Shown: positions 33,429-45,400, counted from the stretch's first letter. The stretch: 64,000 nt of DNA from Cryptomeria japonica (GCF_030272615.1 NC_081414.1:761573148-761637147); one strand, 5' to 3'. A program made the numbers and translations. The notes: generated by a model not told the origin, from the sequence alone.

Positions 33429-33617
33429 ATGGCAATGGTGCGGTCATTGCTGAGAAAACCAGATCCAATGGATGTACTATTGAAGTCGTGGTATCATCGA
33501 GGCATCCGCAGAGACTGCCGACATGGGATTCCATAATTTGACCAGCGGTGAGTACAGAGCAGGCGGAGATGTATGAGTGGCAATTAAGGAGAGCCAAGAC
33601 AATGGAGCGCATTGCTT
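33429..33617 (+). pseudogene. 5' fragment of fucokinase/GDP-fucose pyrophosphorylase gene (copy 2)
   Basis: This is the counterpart of 21868-22060. It has D-V-L-L-K-S-W-Y-H, a frame change, T-W-D-S-I-I-stop, then E-Q-A-E-M-Y-E-W-Q-L-R-R-A-K-T-M-E-R-I-A, after which homology stops at about 33617. The frameshift and the TGA are the same as in copy 1, so both were present before duplication. This copy is closer to the family sequence in the last block (W-Q-L-R-R-A-K). It keeps the same distance to the LBD frame as copy 1, which shows that the duplicated unit carried both genes. Confidence 0.7.
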
Positions 33618-33639
33618 TTATGGTCGATCTTAGATCTCA

Positions 33640-34200
33640 AAATCAAAACCAACATTTCGAATGACTAATAGAGATATATATAATTTTTCGTCTATTATAT
33701 TTGAATTAGATTAAATTATTATTAGAAATATAAGGCTATAATAAAGGCATGCAATCAATTTTCACCTAGTGTATTTGATAAGTTCCAATTTTCTAAATAA
33801 GTAATATGCAGTTGATGTATCTTAATTAAAATCTAAGTTTCTATTTTAATGAAATCATTTCAAACTAACATTTAAAAACCAAGTTTCCATTTTATTGCCC
33901 AGGTTGGAGGTAAGTTATTATATCAATCTTAGATTTTTCTTTTGTTGATACAATTAGTTCAAAATAGAAGCTTAAATAAAAGTGTATATAATTCTCCATA
34001 TATTATATTTGGATTAAATAAAATTATTAATCAAAATATAAGATTATAATAATTAAAATTAAAAGCCATGCAATCAAATTTCAGAATTTATATTGGTATT
34101 ATATTTTATAAGTTCCATTTTTCCAAATAATTCATAGGTAGATGTTTTTTTATAAGAAACAATACTCTTGCAGTGAAGATGAAAGAACAAAACAATAAAA
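33640..34200. repeat. AT-rich dispersed repeats (family B, partial copies)
   Basis: Two adjacent partial copies (about 33640-33820 and 33930-34190) share CAACATTTCGAATG, ATATATAATT, TATATTTGRATTA and AATACTCTTGCAGTGAAGATG with 24490-24870 and 41730-41850. They have no CCCTAA array. Confidence 0.5.
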
Positions 34201-34459
34201 CTAGAGATTAGCACCAGAAATTCTAGCATCAAACATTCTAGAGAACCAGAAATAACATCAACCTCTCTCAAAAGTAATCAAATATCATCATATCATCATA
34301 ATAAACATACTAATCATGTCTAGCTACAACCTACCCATAAGATATCTATGAGAAACTAAATATAAAGAGTCCATAAACTTATGAGTGAAAATAATTCTAA
34401 TAAAAGTCTGAGGCTTACGACACACAAACATATTCATAGGAAAGTCTTTAAATAAACTA

Positions 34460-36560
34460 AGATGAACTATATTTAAAATCACCATGGAGAAAAAGAAAGA
34501 AAAAATCTGTAACTTAGTCCTCCTAGATGAGGTTCCAGTTCTACTTCAATCTTTGCATCTACTCATTCTAGATATCCAATTGTATAGTATCCTCTTTTTG
34601 TTCTTCCTGCTCCATTTTATGTTTCTTCATGAGCTTTATAACTTTCTTCTTCATCCTTCTCTGCCCCAAGACAAGTCCCATGGCAACTTTCCACATTATG
34701 CCATCAGTAATGGCACACAAAGAGATTAAGGATTTTCCCAATTGTTGGTATCCATGTTTTTAATCTTCAACCTTAGCTTCAAGGTTTATTACTTTGATAT
34801 GCAATTCAATTATATGATTATGTAGCTTTCTAGTACTACAATTCTCCACAAAAGAGGGTGAGACCTAAGAATAGGGCACCATTTTCACATCATTTAGAGA
34901 ATTTTCGGGCAGGAAAACTAGATCAGAATCCTCCCTATCATCCAAAGATTCACTCTCCTCTTCTATTTCCTCCTTGTATTTCTCCTCCTATTCTTCCTCT
35001 TCCACTTGAAACTCCTCATCCTCTGTATCACCGTTAGAGGAAACTTCATCTTCATTTAGGGTGAATTTCTCAACCTATTCATGTGTAGGATCTTTGAGAT
35101 TAATTTTGACCCTTCTATCCTTGGCCAGGAGATGGGATGACCTTCTCTCCATAGAGCTACCCTCCTTTCTTTTCCTTATCATGTGTCTCATCCTCTTCTT
35201 TTTGAGATTCTTGTAAATCAAGGTATATGGTGATGCCCCTCTTGGTTGGGTCTTTATTGAGCTTTTGGCCTTAAGAGGGTTGTTTTTGGGGGTTTCAAGG
35301 TTTCTTTTATTAGGGTTGGTTTTAAGCAGAGCCACTTCTAGGATTTTCATTTCCATCTCAACACAAGACTTCTTAACTTTTGATTTAATAGGTGTATTTT
35401 CGAGTGAAGGTAGGGGTTAGTCCCAATAAGGTCAATTTTAATAGAGGAACCTTGGGCCTCATTCTTATGCTTAGAGTTCCTAGGAAGGGTAAGAAAACAA
35501 CTGCAATGAGGGAAATAATAAAAAGAGAATTAATACTTAATATCTAGATAAGCCCTTGGTGGAGTGACATGTTAGCTCCATTAACAATACTAATCAAAAG
35601 TGAAGTGAAAAGAAAGATGGGAAAATTTATCCCATAACCATGCCTAATGTGATTCAAGATGGAAAAATGATAGCCATGCATAGAGGTGTAGTGACCTTCT
35701 AATGTAAAACATTTCATAACAAAATAACTTACAATAGCATAGGGCTTAGGAAGATCAAAATGACCATACCCATTTTGCAACACCATTAGCCTCTCACATT
35801 TTTCAAATAATTTATTTATATAGTGCTTGAAATAGCTAGAGCTTTTCTTTTCAACTTTCTTACTGCCATTTTACAACCCAGTCACCTCTGCAATAAGCTT
35901 CCATAAAATAACAAAGAAAATATGACCAATTGACACTTTTCCATTATGTTAGGAGTTGTGGAATCTCACCAACAAGGCTCTATTATAACCCTTCATGGAA
36001 AAGAATAATGGTGTCATACCCACTCTATGGAAAATATCCCACACCTCTTCATTTTTTTGGATTTCCTTATAGCTTTTAGCCTCCGTCCTTTTCAAAGGGT
36101 CCCCCATTTAAAAAGACTTAGGCACAATGTTATGCTAAAATCTGAAAGCGACATAAAGGGAAATAGAAAATCGTTAATCCAACCCCACTAGGTAAAAAAA
36201 GAAATACCATAAAAGCTATCTTTAGACTGGTTCATACCATTGTCCCCACATGTGAGAGGACAACTCACATCATGGAAAATTAAGCTACTCCAAGATACGA
36301 AACCCTCACCTCTCTATTGAATTATTTCCTCATCCTTAGTAATTAAGGTGAAGTGGAGAAGAAAAAGCTTTGTACTTCCAACATCACAAAAGGAATTATT
36401 GACATTTACATCACCACTTATACTAGTAGACATCCAACACAACTCCCATATTGGACACCCAGTCAGTATCTTGGTCACCATCCAAGTCATCATCGAGGTT
36501 TGAATTTGGATTTGAAAAAGTTTGGCACCCATATTAAAATGTAAAGAGGGCAAAGGCAAC
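34460..36560 (-). pseudogene. Degenerate unrecognised ORF region, minus strand
   Basis: On the minus strand, coding-like composition extends over about 2 kb with many stops. A Lys/Arg-rich block (35356-35075, containing K-K-K-R-M-R-H-M-I-R-K-R-K) precedes an acidic block (E-D-E-E-F-Q-V-E-E-E-E) and a helical, coiled-coil-like stretch near 34800-34560. I recognise no family. It lies downstream of LINE-B in the same orientation and could be the remnant of another retroelement's gag or accessory protein. Edges are approximate. Confidence 0.3.
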
Positions 36561-36571
36561 AAGAAGAGTCA

Positions 36572-37133
36572 TTACCTACCCATGTAATTGATAGAGTCAA
36601 TCAAGTATGAATTAACCCATTCCTTAGGAAAGATATTTTTTAGCCCAATTAGGCTCTCCTTATAATTAAAAAAAATCCTTTCCATGTGAATTAATCCTTG
36701 GTTAGAAACTTCATCAGTAGCTTGGTTCCCTTGTCTGAAAATATGTTGGACTTTGATTATATGAAAGAGGACCATCAACCTTTTTTTAATCTTCCATAAT
36801 GTTTTTTATTTCCCAAGGGATGTTAACTTTACCGTTCAATAAATTCACAATTATTTTAGAATCACCTTCTAGGATTGAATTTTTCAAATTTAGACTATGG
36901 AGTTGTTTAAGTCCTTGCCATGCAGCTATAACCTCTACCCTATTATTAGATCCTTTTCCCAAGTTCACAAAGTATCCTTCCAGCATAAAGCCCTTGCAAT
37001 TTCTAATGATTCCACCCATTCCTAATGAACAGAGGTTCCCTTTAGAGAAACGATCAAAGTTGCATTTTAACCAACCTTCATCCCGAGGAGCCCAAATACA
37101 ATTGTTCCTTAAGATTAAATTATGCCAATTCAT
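36572..37133 (-). pseudogene. LINE-B C-terminal RNase H domain
   Basis: The frame 37133-36786 has C-N-F-D, G-M-G-G-I-I-R-N-C-K-G, N-N-R-V-E-V-I-A-A-W-Q-G-L and L-E-G-D-S-K-I-I. These are the D, E and D blocks of the plant LINE RNase H; the glutamate is part of R-V-E. A second piece (36778-36572) carries H-I-F-R-Q-G-N-Q-A-T-D-E-V-S-N, the last block. The element ends soon after, near 36570. Confidence 0.78.
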
Positions 37134-37325
37134 CTTAAGAATTGTTTTATTTTTAGATCCATCAAGCTTTTCATAACTTTAGAAGTTCTAAATGAGGTAA
37201 TATTTATGTTCTCCTTAACCTATGTTTTATGATGTGAAACAGAACTTTACTACTGCGAGCTTCCTCTCTGAATATCCTGTTGTTAGGTTTCATATAATTT
37301 AGTGTGTGAAAAGACTAAGAGTCCA

Positions 37326-37517
37326 CTACTTTATGAAGTCTTTCAAATTCATTAGGAAGGTCCAACTAATCATAAAAGCAACAAGCAGCTCATCCCAAAC
37401 CTCCCTAGCATATTGGCAGTGTAGGAATAGATGATTAATACTTTCAAGATCTTTGCAATATAAGATACATCTATTAATGAGGGAGAATCCTCTTTTATTT
37501 AAATTTTCCATAGTCAA
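37326..37517 (-). pseudogene. LINE-B zinc-binding (zf-RVT-like) region
   Basis: The minus-strand frame reads C-I-L-Y-C-K-D-L-E-S-I-N-H-L-F-L-H-C, the C..C..H..HC arrangement found after the RT domain in plant L1-like ORF2 proteins. It is open over 63 codons but isolated by frame changes from its neighbours. Confidence 0.7.
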
Positions 37518-38479
37518 AACTTTTCCATGAGTAGTAACCCAACAAAAGTAATTGATCTTTGGAATGAGGCCTTTAACGCATATCCTTTTCTAGATGAAAC
37601 TATCCTTAGGTTCTTCAACAATGGTATTATAGGTAGATTTAACAGAGAAGGTTCTAGAGGGGTTGTACCACCAAATCCATTCATCTTCCTTGTGGGGCAA
37701 AAAAAGGGAGCAATCACTCAGGTAAGAAGTCAAGGATTGGGCCTCATTCACTAATTGATTTAAGTTATCAATAGAGATATCATTCTTAGTCAGCACTTTA
37801 TCCACAAGAGTTCTCTATCTAGCTAGATCCCCCTGCCACTAGAGGTAGTCATGAACAAGATTACCAAAACCTTCAATAAGGATATGTTTAGCTTTGTTGA
37901 ATTGAGTCATTTCTGCTAGGGATTTATTCTTTAGCCAAACATTGTCCCAAAACCTAGTACATGTTCCATTCTACACAAAATTTTTCCCTCCTTTTCTTAG
38001 AATAATTTTGTTTTTTGAGATAATATTCTATATATAGGAGCTAGAGGGTAATTCTTTATCATTAAGAAAGTAGTAGCTACTGGCATTGTTAAGGTATTTG
38101 GTATTAATAATTTTTGCCCAGTCTTTAGCACCTTCAATCAATTATCATTGAATTTTGGAAATTAAGGCCCTATTAAAAGATTTGAGGTTCCTTATCCAAA
38201 ACTCACCTTCATTAATGAAGCTGCACACTTTGTCCCAAGACACTAGAGACAATCTTATTTTTTCTTCAGCACCAGTCTAGAGGAAGAGATTTTGAATTTT
38301 TTCAATCTTATTAGCAACACATCCAGACATCTTAAAGAGAGAAAAGTAGTAAAATGGGATGTTTTGCAAGTAGGATTTGACCAATTGGATTTTACCAACC
38401 AGGCTTAACAATTTCCCTTTCCACCCAACAAACTTTTTATAAAATCTTTCAATGATTCCATTCTAAAAGAGATTTGTGA

Positions 38480-39830
38480 GGGATTTAGATATGAGAGGCA
38501 AATTGAGCTAGGAGTCTGGTAAGGAAGTAGCCTCATATGCCAAAATTTTGGTGATTTTAGCCTCAAGGTTAGGGAATACATTCAAAAAGAACAACTTAGT
38601 CTTATCATAATAAATTTGTTGGCCCAAGATTATAGTGTAATTGTTAAGGATCACCTTCTAGTCTCTAGCTTTCGAAATGTAGGATTCTCCAAAGATGATT
38701 ATGTCATTCAAAAATAGTCGGTGACATATAGGAACCATAGTAGAGGCTGCTTTGACACATTTTATTCTACCAATCATTTTTTGTCTCTCAATATTTCTCC
38801 TTAAGACACTAGCAATAATGATGAACAAGTAGGGTGATAGAGGATCCCCTTGATGAAGACCTCAGCCATAGGAGAAGTAACTGCTAGGTGATCCATTAAC
38901 TAGAATAGAGAACATCAAGGTAGTTACACACTCTATAATTATCTTTAGGAATTTATCATCAAATCCAAACTTCTTAAGCACTTCAAAGAGGAAATTCCAT
39001 GACACTCTATCATAGGCTTTTGAGATATCTAGCTTAAAATCCATACTAGGGTTTCTGCTATGTTCCATTGAATGCACAAGTTCATGACACTCTATCTTTA
39101 GGAATTTATCATTATATTCAAACTTCTTAAGAACTTCAAAGAGGAAATTCCATGACACTCTATCATAGGCCTTTGAGATATCTAGGTTAAAAGCCATACT
39201 AGGGTTTCTTCTATGTTACATTGAATGCACAAGTTCATGAGTAGTGACATCAACATCCATAATGTGTCTCCCTTTGAAAAAGCCTTTCTAATTAACATAC
39301 ATCATTTTTCCAAGAAGAAGTTTGAGCCTATTAATAATAACCTTAGAAAAGATTTTATACAGAGTGTTACATAGGCTAATAGGCCTAAAATCCTTAATGG
39401 AAGCAACATTATCATTATTTGGAATCAAAAAAATGTAGGTAGAATTAACTTGTTTTAAGATTCTACTATACCTATAAAAATCCTTTAGAACATTGAGGAT
39501 ATCTATTCCAATTACATCCTAGTATTCTTCAAAGAAGGCTGAGGGGATCCCATCAGGACCCAGTGCCTTATAAGCCCCAAACAAAAAAAGCCACATCCTT
39601 GACTTCCTGGAAGGACACCTTGGACTTAAGAAGGTGAAACTCCTCATCTATGATAACATCCGAGATAACCTCGAGCGGACCATTAGGGTCCCTAAAAAAG
39701 AACTCACTATTGGTATTTTTCTTACCAAATAAGTTCACAAACAACTTAGCAATTTCCTCCTCATCTTCTATGATTGAGCCATTTTCCTTAAGAAGCTGTC
39801 TTATTTTGTTTTCTCTCATGTGATTCATGG
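38480..39830 (-). pseudogene. LINE-B reverse transcriptase with duplicated motif A
   Basis: It begins with N-H-M-R-E-N-K-I near 39825. From 39197 to 38862 the open frame contains D-I-S-K-A-Y-D-R-V-S-W-N-F-L (RT motif A) twice, because 153 bp (51 codons) are tandemly duplicated in frame. Downstream are Y-G-L-H-Q-G-D-P-L-S-P-Y near 38870 and, where the catalytic F-A-D-D should be, L-F-L-N-D near 38720, so the first catalytic Asp of that box is lost. The enzyme would copy LINE RNA at the nicked target; this copy cannot. Confidence 0.8.
38942..39247 (-). repeat. 153-bp in-frame tandem duplication within the LINE-B RT
   Basis: The segment starting TCTTTAGGAATTTATCAT at 38942 recurs at 39095. Both copies end with AATGCACAAGTTCATGA. 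The two copies differ by a modest number of substitutions, so the duplication is not recent. Confidence 0.85.
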
Positions 39831-40149
39831 TATACTAGTGAAATAATTGGTATTCTTGTCATCCTGTGAGAGCTACTGGATCCTAGATTTTTGTTTTCAA
39901 AATACCTCTTCTCTCTTATTCAATCTGAACGACTATTCTCTTAGCAAAATCTCCTCCAAGCATTCTTCTTGAGTAGCACAATTACTTTCAATCTGTTTCT
40001 AAATAGCTTCCAAGTTGGTAGAAATAGCCTTTTTTTTCTCAAAGATATTCCCAAAGGAGTATTTGTTCCAACCTTTAACTTTATTCCTTACCAGTTTTAA
40101 TTTTTATACCACATGAAACATGGGAATACCATTAATAGGAACATTCCAC

Positions 40150-40650
40150 TATTACTCAACCATGGACCTAAAATCTGAATGAAGAGACCACATGATCTCA
40201 TATCTAAAGGCGTAAGGTGATCTCTTGGAAACGTCATCCAAAGAAAAAATAATCACATTATGATCTAAGCCATATTTGGGGAGAGAACACAAGGATAGGG
40301 AGTCAACATCTCTCCAATTACTCAAAACAAATACCAGTCCAATCTGACCTGAATGAGATTTTGTCCCTATCTCCGATTTGACCAAGTGAATTTGGAACCT
40401 ACTAGGAGAATATCCATCACATTCGCCATAGAAATAAAGTCTACAAGATCATTCATTCTCTCATAGTAATCTTCAAGACCATAAGATTTCTAAGAAGGGT
40501 ACAAGAGAGAAATAAAATCTCTAGCTAACATCTAGTAATCTGCAGATGAGTTCAAGATAAAGTTTTCCAGGGAGGACCAAAGGCTAGCCCTTGGAGATAT
40601 TACATTGGGAGAATAAATATTTATGAGATACCACTCAAAGTGGTATCTCA
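40150..40650 (-). pseudogene. LINE-B endonuclease, C-terminal part
   Basis: Minus-strand blocks include L-V-D-F-I-S-M-A-N-V-M-D near 40440, G-S-K-F-T-W-S-N near 40400, V-R-L-D near 40350 and L-D-H-N-V-I-I-F near 40265, the position of the catalytic S-D-H in active enzymes. The first half of the domain is absent. Two or more stops interrupt it. Confidence 0.7.
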
Positions 40651-40664
40651 GATCTTTCTTAAAC

Positions 40665-40905
40665 CTCTTAATAAAGTGAATTCTAATCCTAAACCAAATT
40701 GAACCTTAACCCCAACCCTAAACCTAACCCTAATCAAATCAAATTGAACTCTAAAATAAAACCAATTAGAACCTTAAACCTATACCAAATTAAACTCTAA
40801 CACTAAAAAAAATGGAATCCTAACATTTACAATAAACTATATTAAACCCTAGTACCAAACTAAATTAAAATATAACTCTTAACAAACTAAACTTGGGTTC
40901 GACTA
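40665..40905 (+). repeat. Degenerate CCCTAA-rich array (copy 2)
   Basis: Units such as CCAAATTGAACCTTAACCCC and CTAACCCTAATC resemble the array at 24980-25650. It lies between the truncated 5' side of LINE-B and a LINE ORF1 fragment on the opposite strand. Confidence 0.6.
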
Positions 40906-41700
40906 CCCCACCTTCCCCGTAATGTTCATTATGAGACTACATACCATGTTTGATCATTTCATCAAATGTAACCCTAATAGAAGTCTATTGTCTTATACTT
41001 CCTATGCCAAGAGTTTTGTAGATTTCCACCTTTCTTTGCCACTCCTTGTTGAAACATCAGTAATGGTTGATGAGTTTGTTTGGAAAAAGGATTTGGACCA
41101 CAAGGAGATCCCTCTTTGGTTCATATGTTATTTTTATGTAGGATATTTAGCATCTTCATGCACTTGTGGTTCTCTCCTACATTCCTCTCCTACTTGATGG
41201 AAAGGTGTCTAACAATATTATCTTAAAAAATTTTGGATTGATTTATATTTTAGTTCAGAGTCTTCTTTGGACTCTATTTTTTGTTGTATAATTCTGGTAC
41301 TTGTTTGATCTTCTTGTTCAACCACTACTCTAGTGGCCCCTATGGTGGTGGTCAATATTTTTGAGATCCATTGGCCCCTATTTCAGTAGTTTGTGGTGTT
41401 CATACTACTCCTATGACTCCCTTTAGTGGTCCCTCAAGTTCTGGTCTCATTCCATCCATGGTTCTAGACTCTTTGTCCCTAGATTGTTAGGTTTCTCTTT
41501 TGGGTTTGGTGACATGGTTGTCTAACTTGTCTTTTTCCTCTAATGGCTTCTCCAATACTACTTAGTTTGATTTTCATAAAAATGATGTTTCTTCTTGGAC
41601 TATGGTATGACACAAGAAGATGATTCATTCTCTCTTGACAAAAAAAAACATATTATCCCATTGGGCCTAATTCAAGTCCCAACTATGGTCATCAGTAGTT
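40905..41700 (+). pseudogene. LINE ORF1 fragment, C-terminal zinc-knuckle region
   Basis: The plus-strand frame 40922-41197 ends L-D-H-K-E-I-P-L-W-F-I-C-Y-F-Y-V-G-Y-L-A-S-S-C. This matches the layout of the zinc knuckle that follows DUF4283 in plant L1 ORF1 proteins, with two metal ligands lost, and is followed by S-P-T-stop-W-K-G-V. Downstream sequence to about 41700 is Ser/Pro-rich with stops. Not connected to LINE-B, which is on the other strand. Confidence 0.5.
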
Positions 41701-41729
41701 TGGTTCTTGTCTTTCTTGATAAATAATGA

Positions 41730-42045
41730 TATATTATTTTATGGTTTGCATTTTTATAAATAAGTCCTAGGTGGTTAATTTTCCACAATAAATAATACTC
41801 TTGCAATGAAGATGAAAGAACAACCAGTTATGTTTCTTTCTTCCTAGAAAATAAACATCTATGACTTTATCTATAATTTCAAGTTTATTGTAACATATGA
41901 AAAACCAAATTGAATATTGACTATAAACCTAATAAACCCTAAATTGAATTGAACCCAAACACTAAACCAAACTAAATCTTGACTCCATCCCTAGCCCAAA
42001 CCCTAATCAGATCAAATTCAACTATTACCCTGAATAAACCCCCAA
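41730..42045 (+). repeat. Family B repeat with short CCCTAA array (copy 3)
   Basis: AATAATACTCTTGCAATGAAGATG near 41788 and CATATGAAAAACCAAATTGAATATT near 41897 match the sequence leading into the array at 24.98 kb. About 110 bp of CCCTAA-like units follow. Confidence 0.55.
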
Positions 42046-42440
42046 TTTCTCCTTTGGTTAAGTGTATCCCTTGCACCTCCTATATTCCAAAAGTTTCTTT
42101 GGATAAGGAGGTTCTTGATTGCATTTCCTATTAATAAAGTTATGCATTGGTTAAAAAATTCAACTAGCTATTGATATTTCTCTTGTTGCTGCACTCCCAG
42201 ATCTCAGATCAGTGGAACCCTCTAATTTTTTATAAGTTTTAAATCTATCCTTGTGCTTGCCAATTTTTTTATATATTTTTATTACATAGATGACAAGGAT
42301 GCCATTCTCTCTTTGGGCTCATGGAAATGGGATTCCCATGCATAGGTGCTACACCCTTGGATACTTCTTCCAATCCTTTGGTAAACTTAGTTGATGTTTC
42401 CTCAATTTGGATTTCAAATACTTACAAGTCTATAGGTAAA
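42046..42440 (+). pseudogene. LINE ORF1 fragment, DUF4283-like domain
   Basis: The plus strand reads D-D-K-D-A-I-L-S-L-G-S-W-K-W-D-S-H-A, then a TAG, then V-L-H-P-W near 42290-42360. The D-K-x-x-I/V-L-x-x-G-P-W pattern is the core of DUF4283. Upstream sequence W-N-P-L-I-F-Y-K-F aligns with the start of that domain. It lies downstream of an ORF1 C-terminal fragment (40.9-41.7 kb), so the order is wrong for a single element and two partial copies are likely. Confidence 0.5.
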
Positions 42441-42449
42441 TATATCATC

Positions 42450-45400
42450 ATAAATTATATTGTATACCTTTATTAGTGTGTCTAGTTTCACACTCTCCTA
42501 GCACTTAATTTTTGTATTTCCAATTTCTCTATGCAATATAGGACCTTTATTGTACCTAATTAATATTTAATTCAATATTATGGGTCTTATTCCATTTTAT
42601 TACATCATCACAGTTATTATTTGGCCCTTGATTCTAGGTGTGTCCTTCATCCTTATTATCCTTAATCCTACACCAATTAAACATTCCAAAATATATTTAA
42701 AATATCTATACATAATATTTTGAGCCACTGAGTTGGAATTAGCATTATAACCCCATTATTTTGTATCCATAAAAATTTAGGATAAAGTTGCTAGAACTAG
42801 TATGGTCACACCCCTTTAGACCTGTACTTTTTTCGTCAATTTTTGAGAGGATAATTTGGCAATCCTACCCTATTAAAGTCTAGCTCCATATGAAAATACA
42901 CCAAATAAAAGTCATATTAAAGGTGATTTAAATTATGAAATCCCTATATAAGGCTTCATCCTTAATTCATTTCAACATTTCATGCAGTCTCAAGGTGTAG
43001 ATTTATTAAGAATAGCTAATACTTAGAAGACTAGGGGAGAAACATAGTTATATTTCATTGCTAATTTGTGGAGCTCTTGTACTAATAAAAGAGGTTCAAA
43101 TTAGTGATCTTCATTTCCCTTGCTTGAATTTGTGCTCTCTCATTCCTTTATTTTCTTATTTGTTGTGTTGGAGTGTTTTTTTTGTTTGAGATAGTTAATT
43201 TTTGTGTTAAAATTGATTGGTCCTTTGATTGTGGCTCATTGGATTCTCAATAATTGTTTGGCTATTTTTCAAATCTTAGATTCTATTTCCTTCCACCCCT
43301 ATTGCTATCATTTCTGGAATTTGATTCCTTTCTTAAAGAAACTTGGGTATTGTATCTTTGGTATTTAAGTTTTGGGGTTATTAGTGACAAGTGTTACTAT
43401 TTTTTGTATTCTATATCAAGCCTTGTCATTTGTTCCTTCATGGATCCACATTTATGAAACATTAAGAGGGATAGATTGATGTAGAAATTTGGAGAAAGTG
43501 AACTAATTCTTACCCTCTACCTAAAAAAGATAATTAAAATGAGAACATTTTGGATCTAGTGGATAGTCGAAAGCCATCCTACAAAGATATTGTCGAGATT
43601 TCTAAAGGGGAAATTCTTAAAGGTGTAAAGTTTTTAATTTTTGTTTTAGAGAGTGATGGAGTGGAGGTTTATGGAAGAGTATTAGGAGTACATCAAAATC
43701 CTTGAGATTTGAGCTCTAGAGGAGGAAAAGATGGCAAGGACCTTCTAAAACCTATGATCCTTTTCATGTCCCCTAATTTTGTGTGTTGGTGCAAATGATG
43801 ATTTTACATCTAGTTAACTTTTAGCCTACCCAGAGACAATCCTATCAACATTTTTTAAGTCTCCACTTAGGGAATTTTATATATTTTTCTCTTCTTGTGA
43901 TTGATACATGTATCCTCACTTTCTAAGACACCTCTTGCATGCATATTTGATACTTTGTCATACACAGGTTAAGTGATCTCACAAGTGTTGAACATTTGGA
44001 GGGATAGTTAGTTATTGCTTCCTACCTTCTAACCTCATCATCCTTTCCTATATAAGAAATTCTACTTTGAATATTACACAAAATCTCTTTCATATTATAG
44101 AGAGATTTGTTTCATTTCTATAATGTTGTATTGTACATTTTAATTTTGATGAGTCTCAATATAGTATAAGAGAATGTGATTGTTTGAAATTTTTAGCTAC
44201 ACAAATACTGGTAGATGTCAATAATTTCACCTTTATTTGATCTTCCAACAACCCTCACAAACAAAACATTAGAATTTTCAATGGTAATTCTCCAAAGGAT
44301 CCTCCATGTGGTTTCTTGTGACTCAAAATCCTCCAACATCACCTTCAAGAGAGTATTCAATAACATTACATTACCAGCTTGGCATGGAGATCCAACAATT
44401 TCTAGGTGACCTAGTCAATTCATTTTCTAGGATATCCCTTTTGAGCAATACATACTCCAACAAACATCAAGGTATAGGCAACACATGGTTTTTATGGTGA
44501 AAACATAACCATTGGATTTGTTCACTCTAATTTATTATTTTAAATAGTGAAAAATCAAATGTGTGTTTTGATAAATTATCAAATGATTATAAGAGGGAGT
44601 TATTTTTCTTTTCAAAATACGATACAAATAGGGAGTCAAAATTTCAATTGTAAATAGTTGACAAAAATCTGTTTCTGTAATGAACAAATTAACATCATTA
44701 CATTTTTTAATTATGCATTATTTTAGTCTCTTTTTTTAATAGAAAATTATGAAAATATTGAGCCTTTTGTATCTTTGGATAGACAAGTTGAAATCAAGTG
44801 TCCTTTTTCATGAAAGTGGATAATTTTTTGAGTCCAATCCATTGAAAATGATTTTGCACTATTAACATAAAGTATAGTTTTTATTCCAAATTGGACACAA
44901 CTATTCACTAAGTTATACAATGCAAAATTTAGGGGAATTGTAATATTGATTTAAGGGGCTTTCTTGAACCATGCCTTTGAACACTTTTATGTGTCATGCC
45001 TTAAGCACTTCCACATTCCTCTTCAACTTTTGTTTTAGCACTAATAATTTTTGAAGGGTGTCTTGAGTTTTGTCTTTGAGAACTTTTATGATGTCCAAGG
45101 CATTTGCACACCTTTCTTCCATACAAATGCATCATCCATGCAATACGTGCCCATATTTTGAAGATGATAAATGTAGTTTGATGACATATTTTAAGATCTC
45201 CTCCCTTATTTTTACTTTAAGAACATAGAGTCAATTCTTTGAAAACATCTAGAGGATTTTTGCATTAGAACAACACTTTGTATCCTATTCTACATCACCT
45301 TGTGTATCAAAATTTAGAGGCACTTCACAATGAAAATCTAGAGGTTCTTTCTAGTAGGACAACACATGGAGAATTTTAGCATCATATAATGGGGGCCTGC

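Larger units (their letters stand above)
36570..40660 (-). mobile_element. LINE-B, 5'-truncated L1-like element
   Basis: Read on the minus strand, the order is: endonuclease C-terminal part (about 40650-40150), linker, reverse transcriptase (about 39830-38480), zinc-binding region (37517-37326), and a C-terminal RNase H (37133-36572). ORF1 and the start of the endonuclease are missing, and the 5' side abuts a CCCTAA-rich array at about 40665. 5' truncation is the normal outcome of LINE insertion. Many stops and frame changes are present. Confidence 0.8.
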
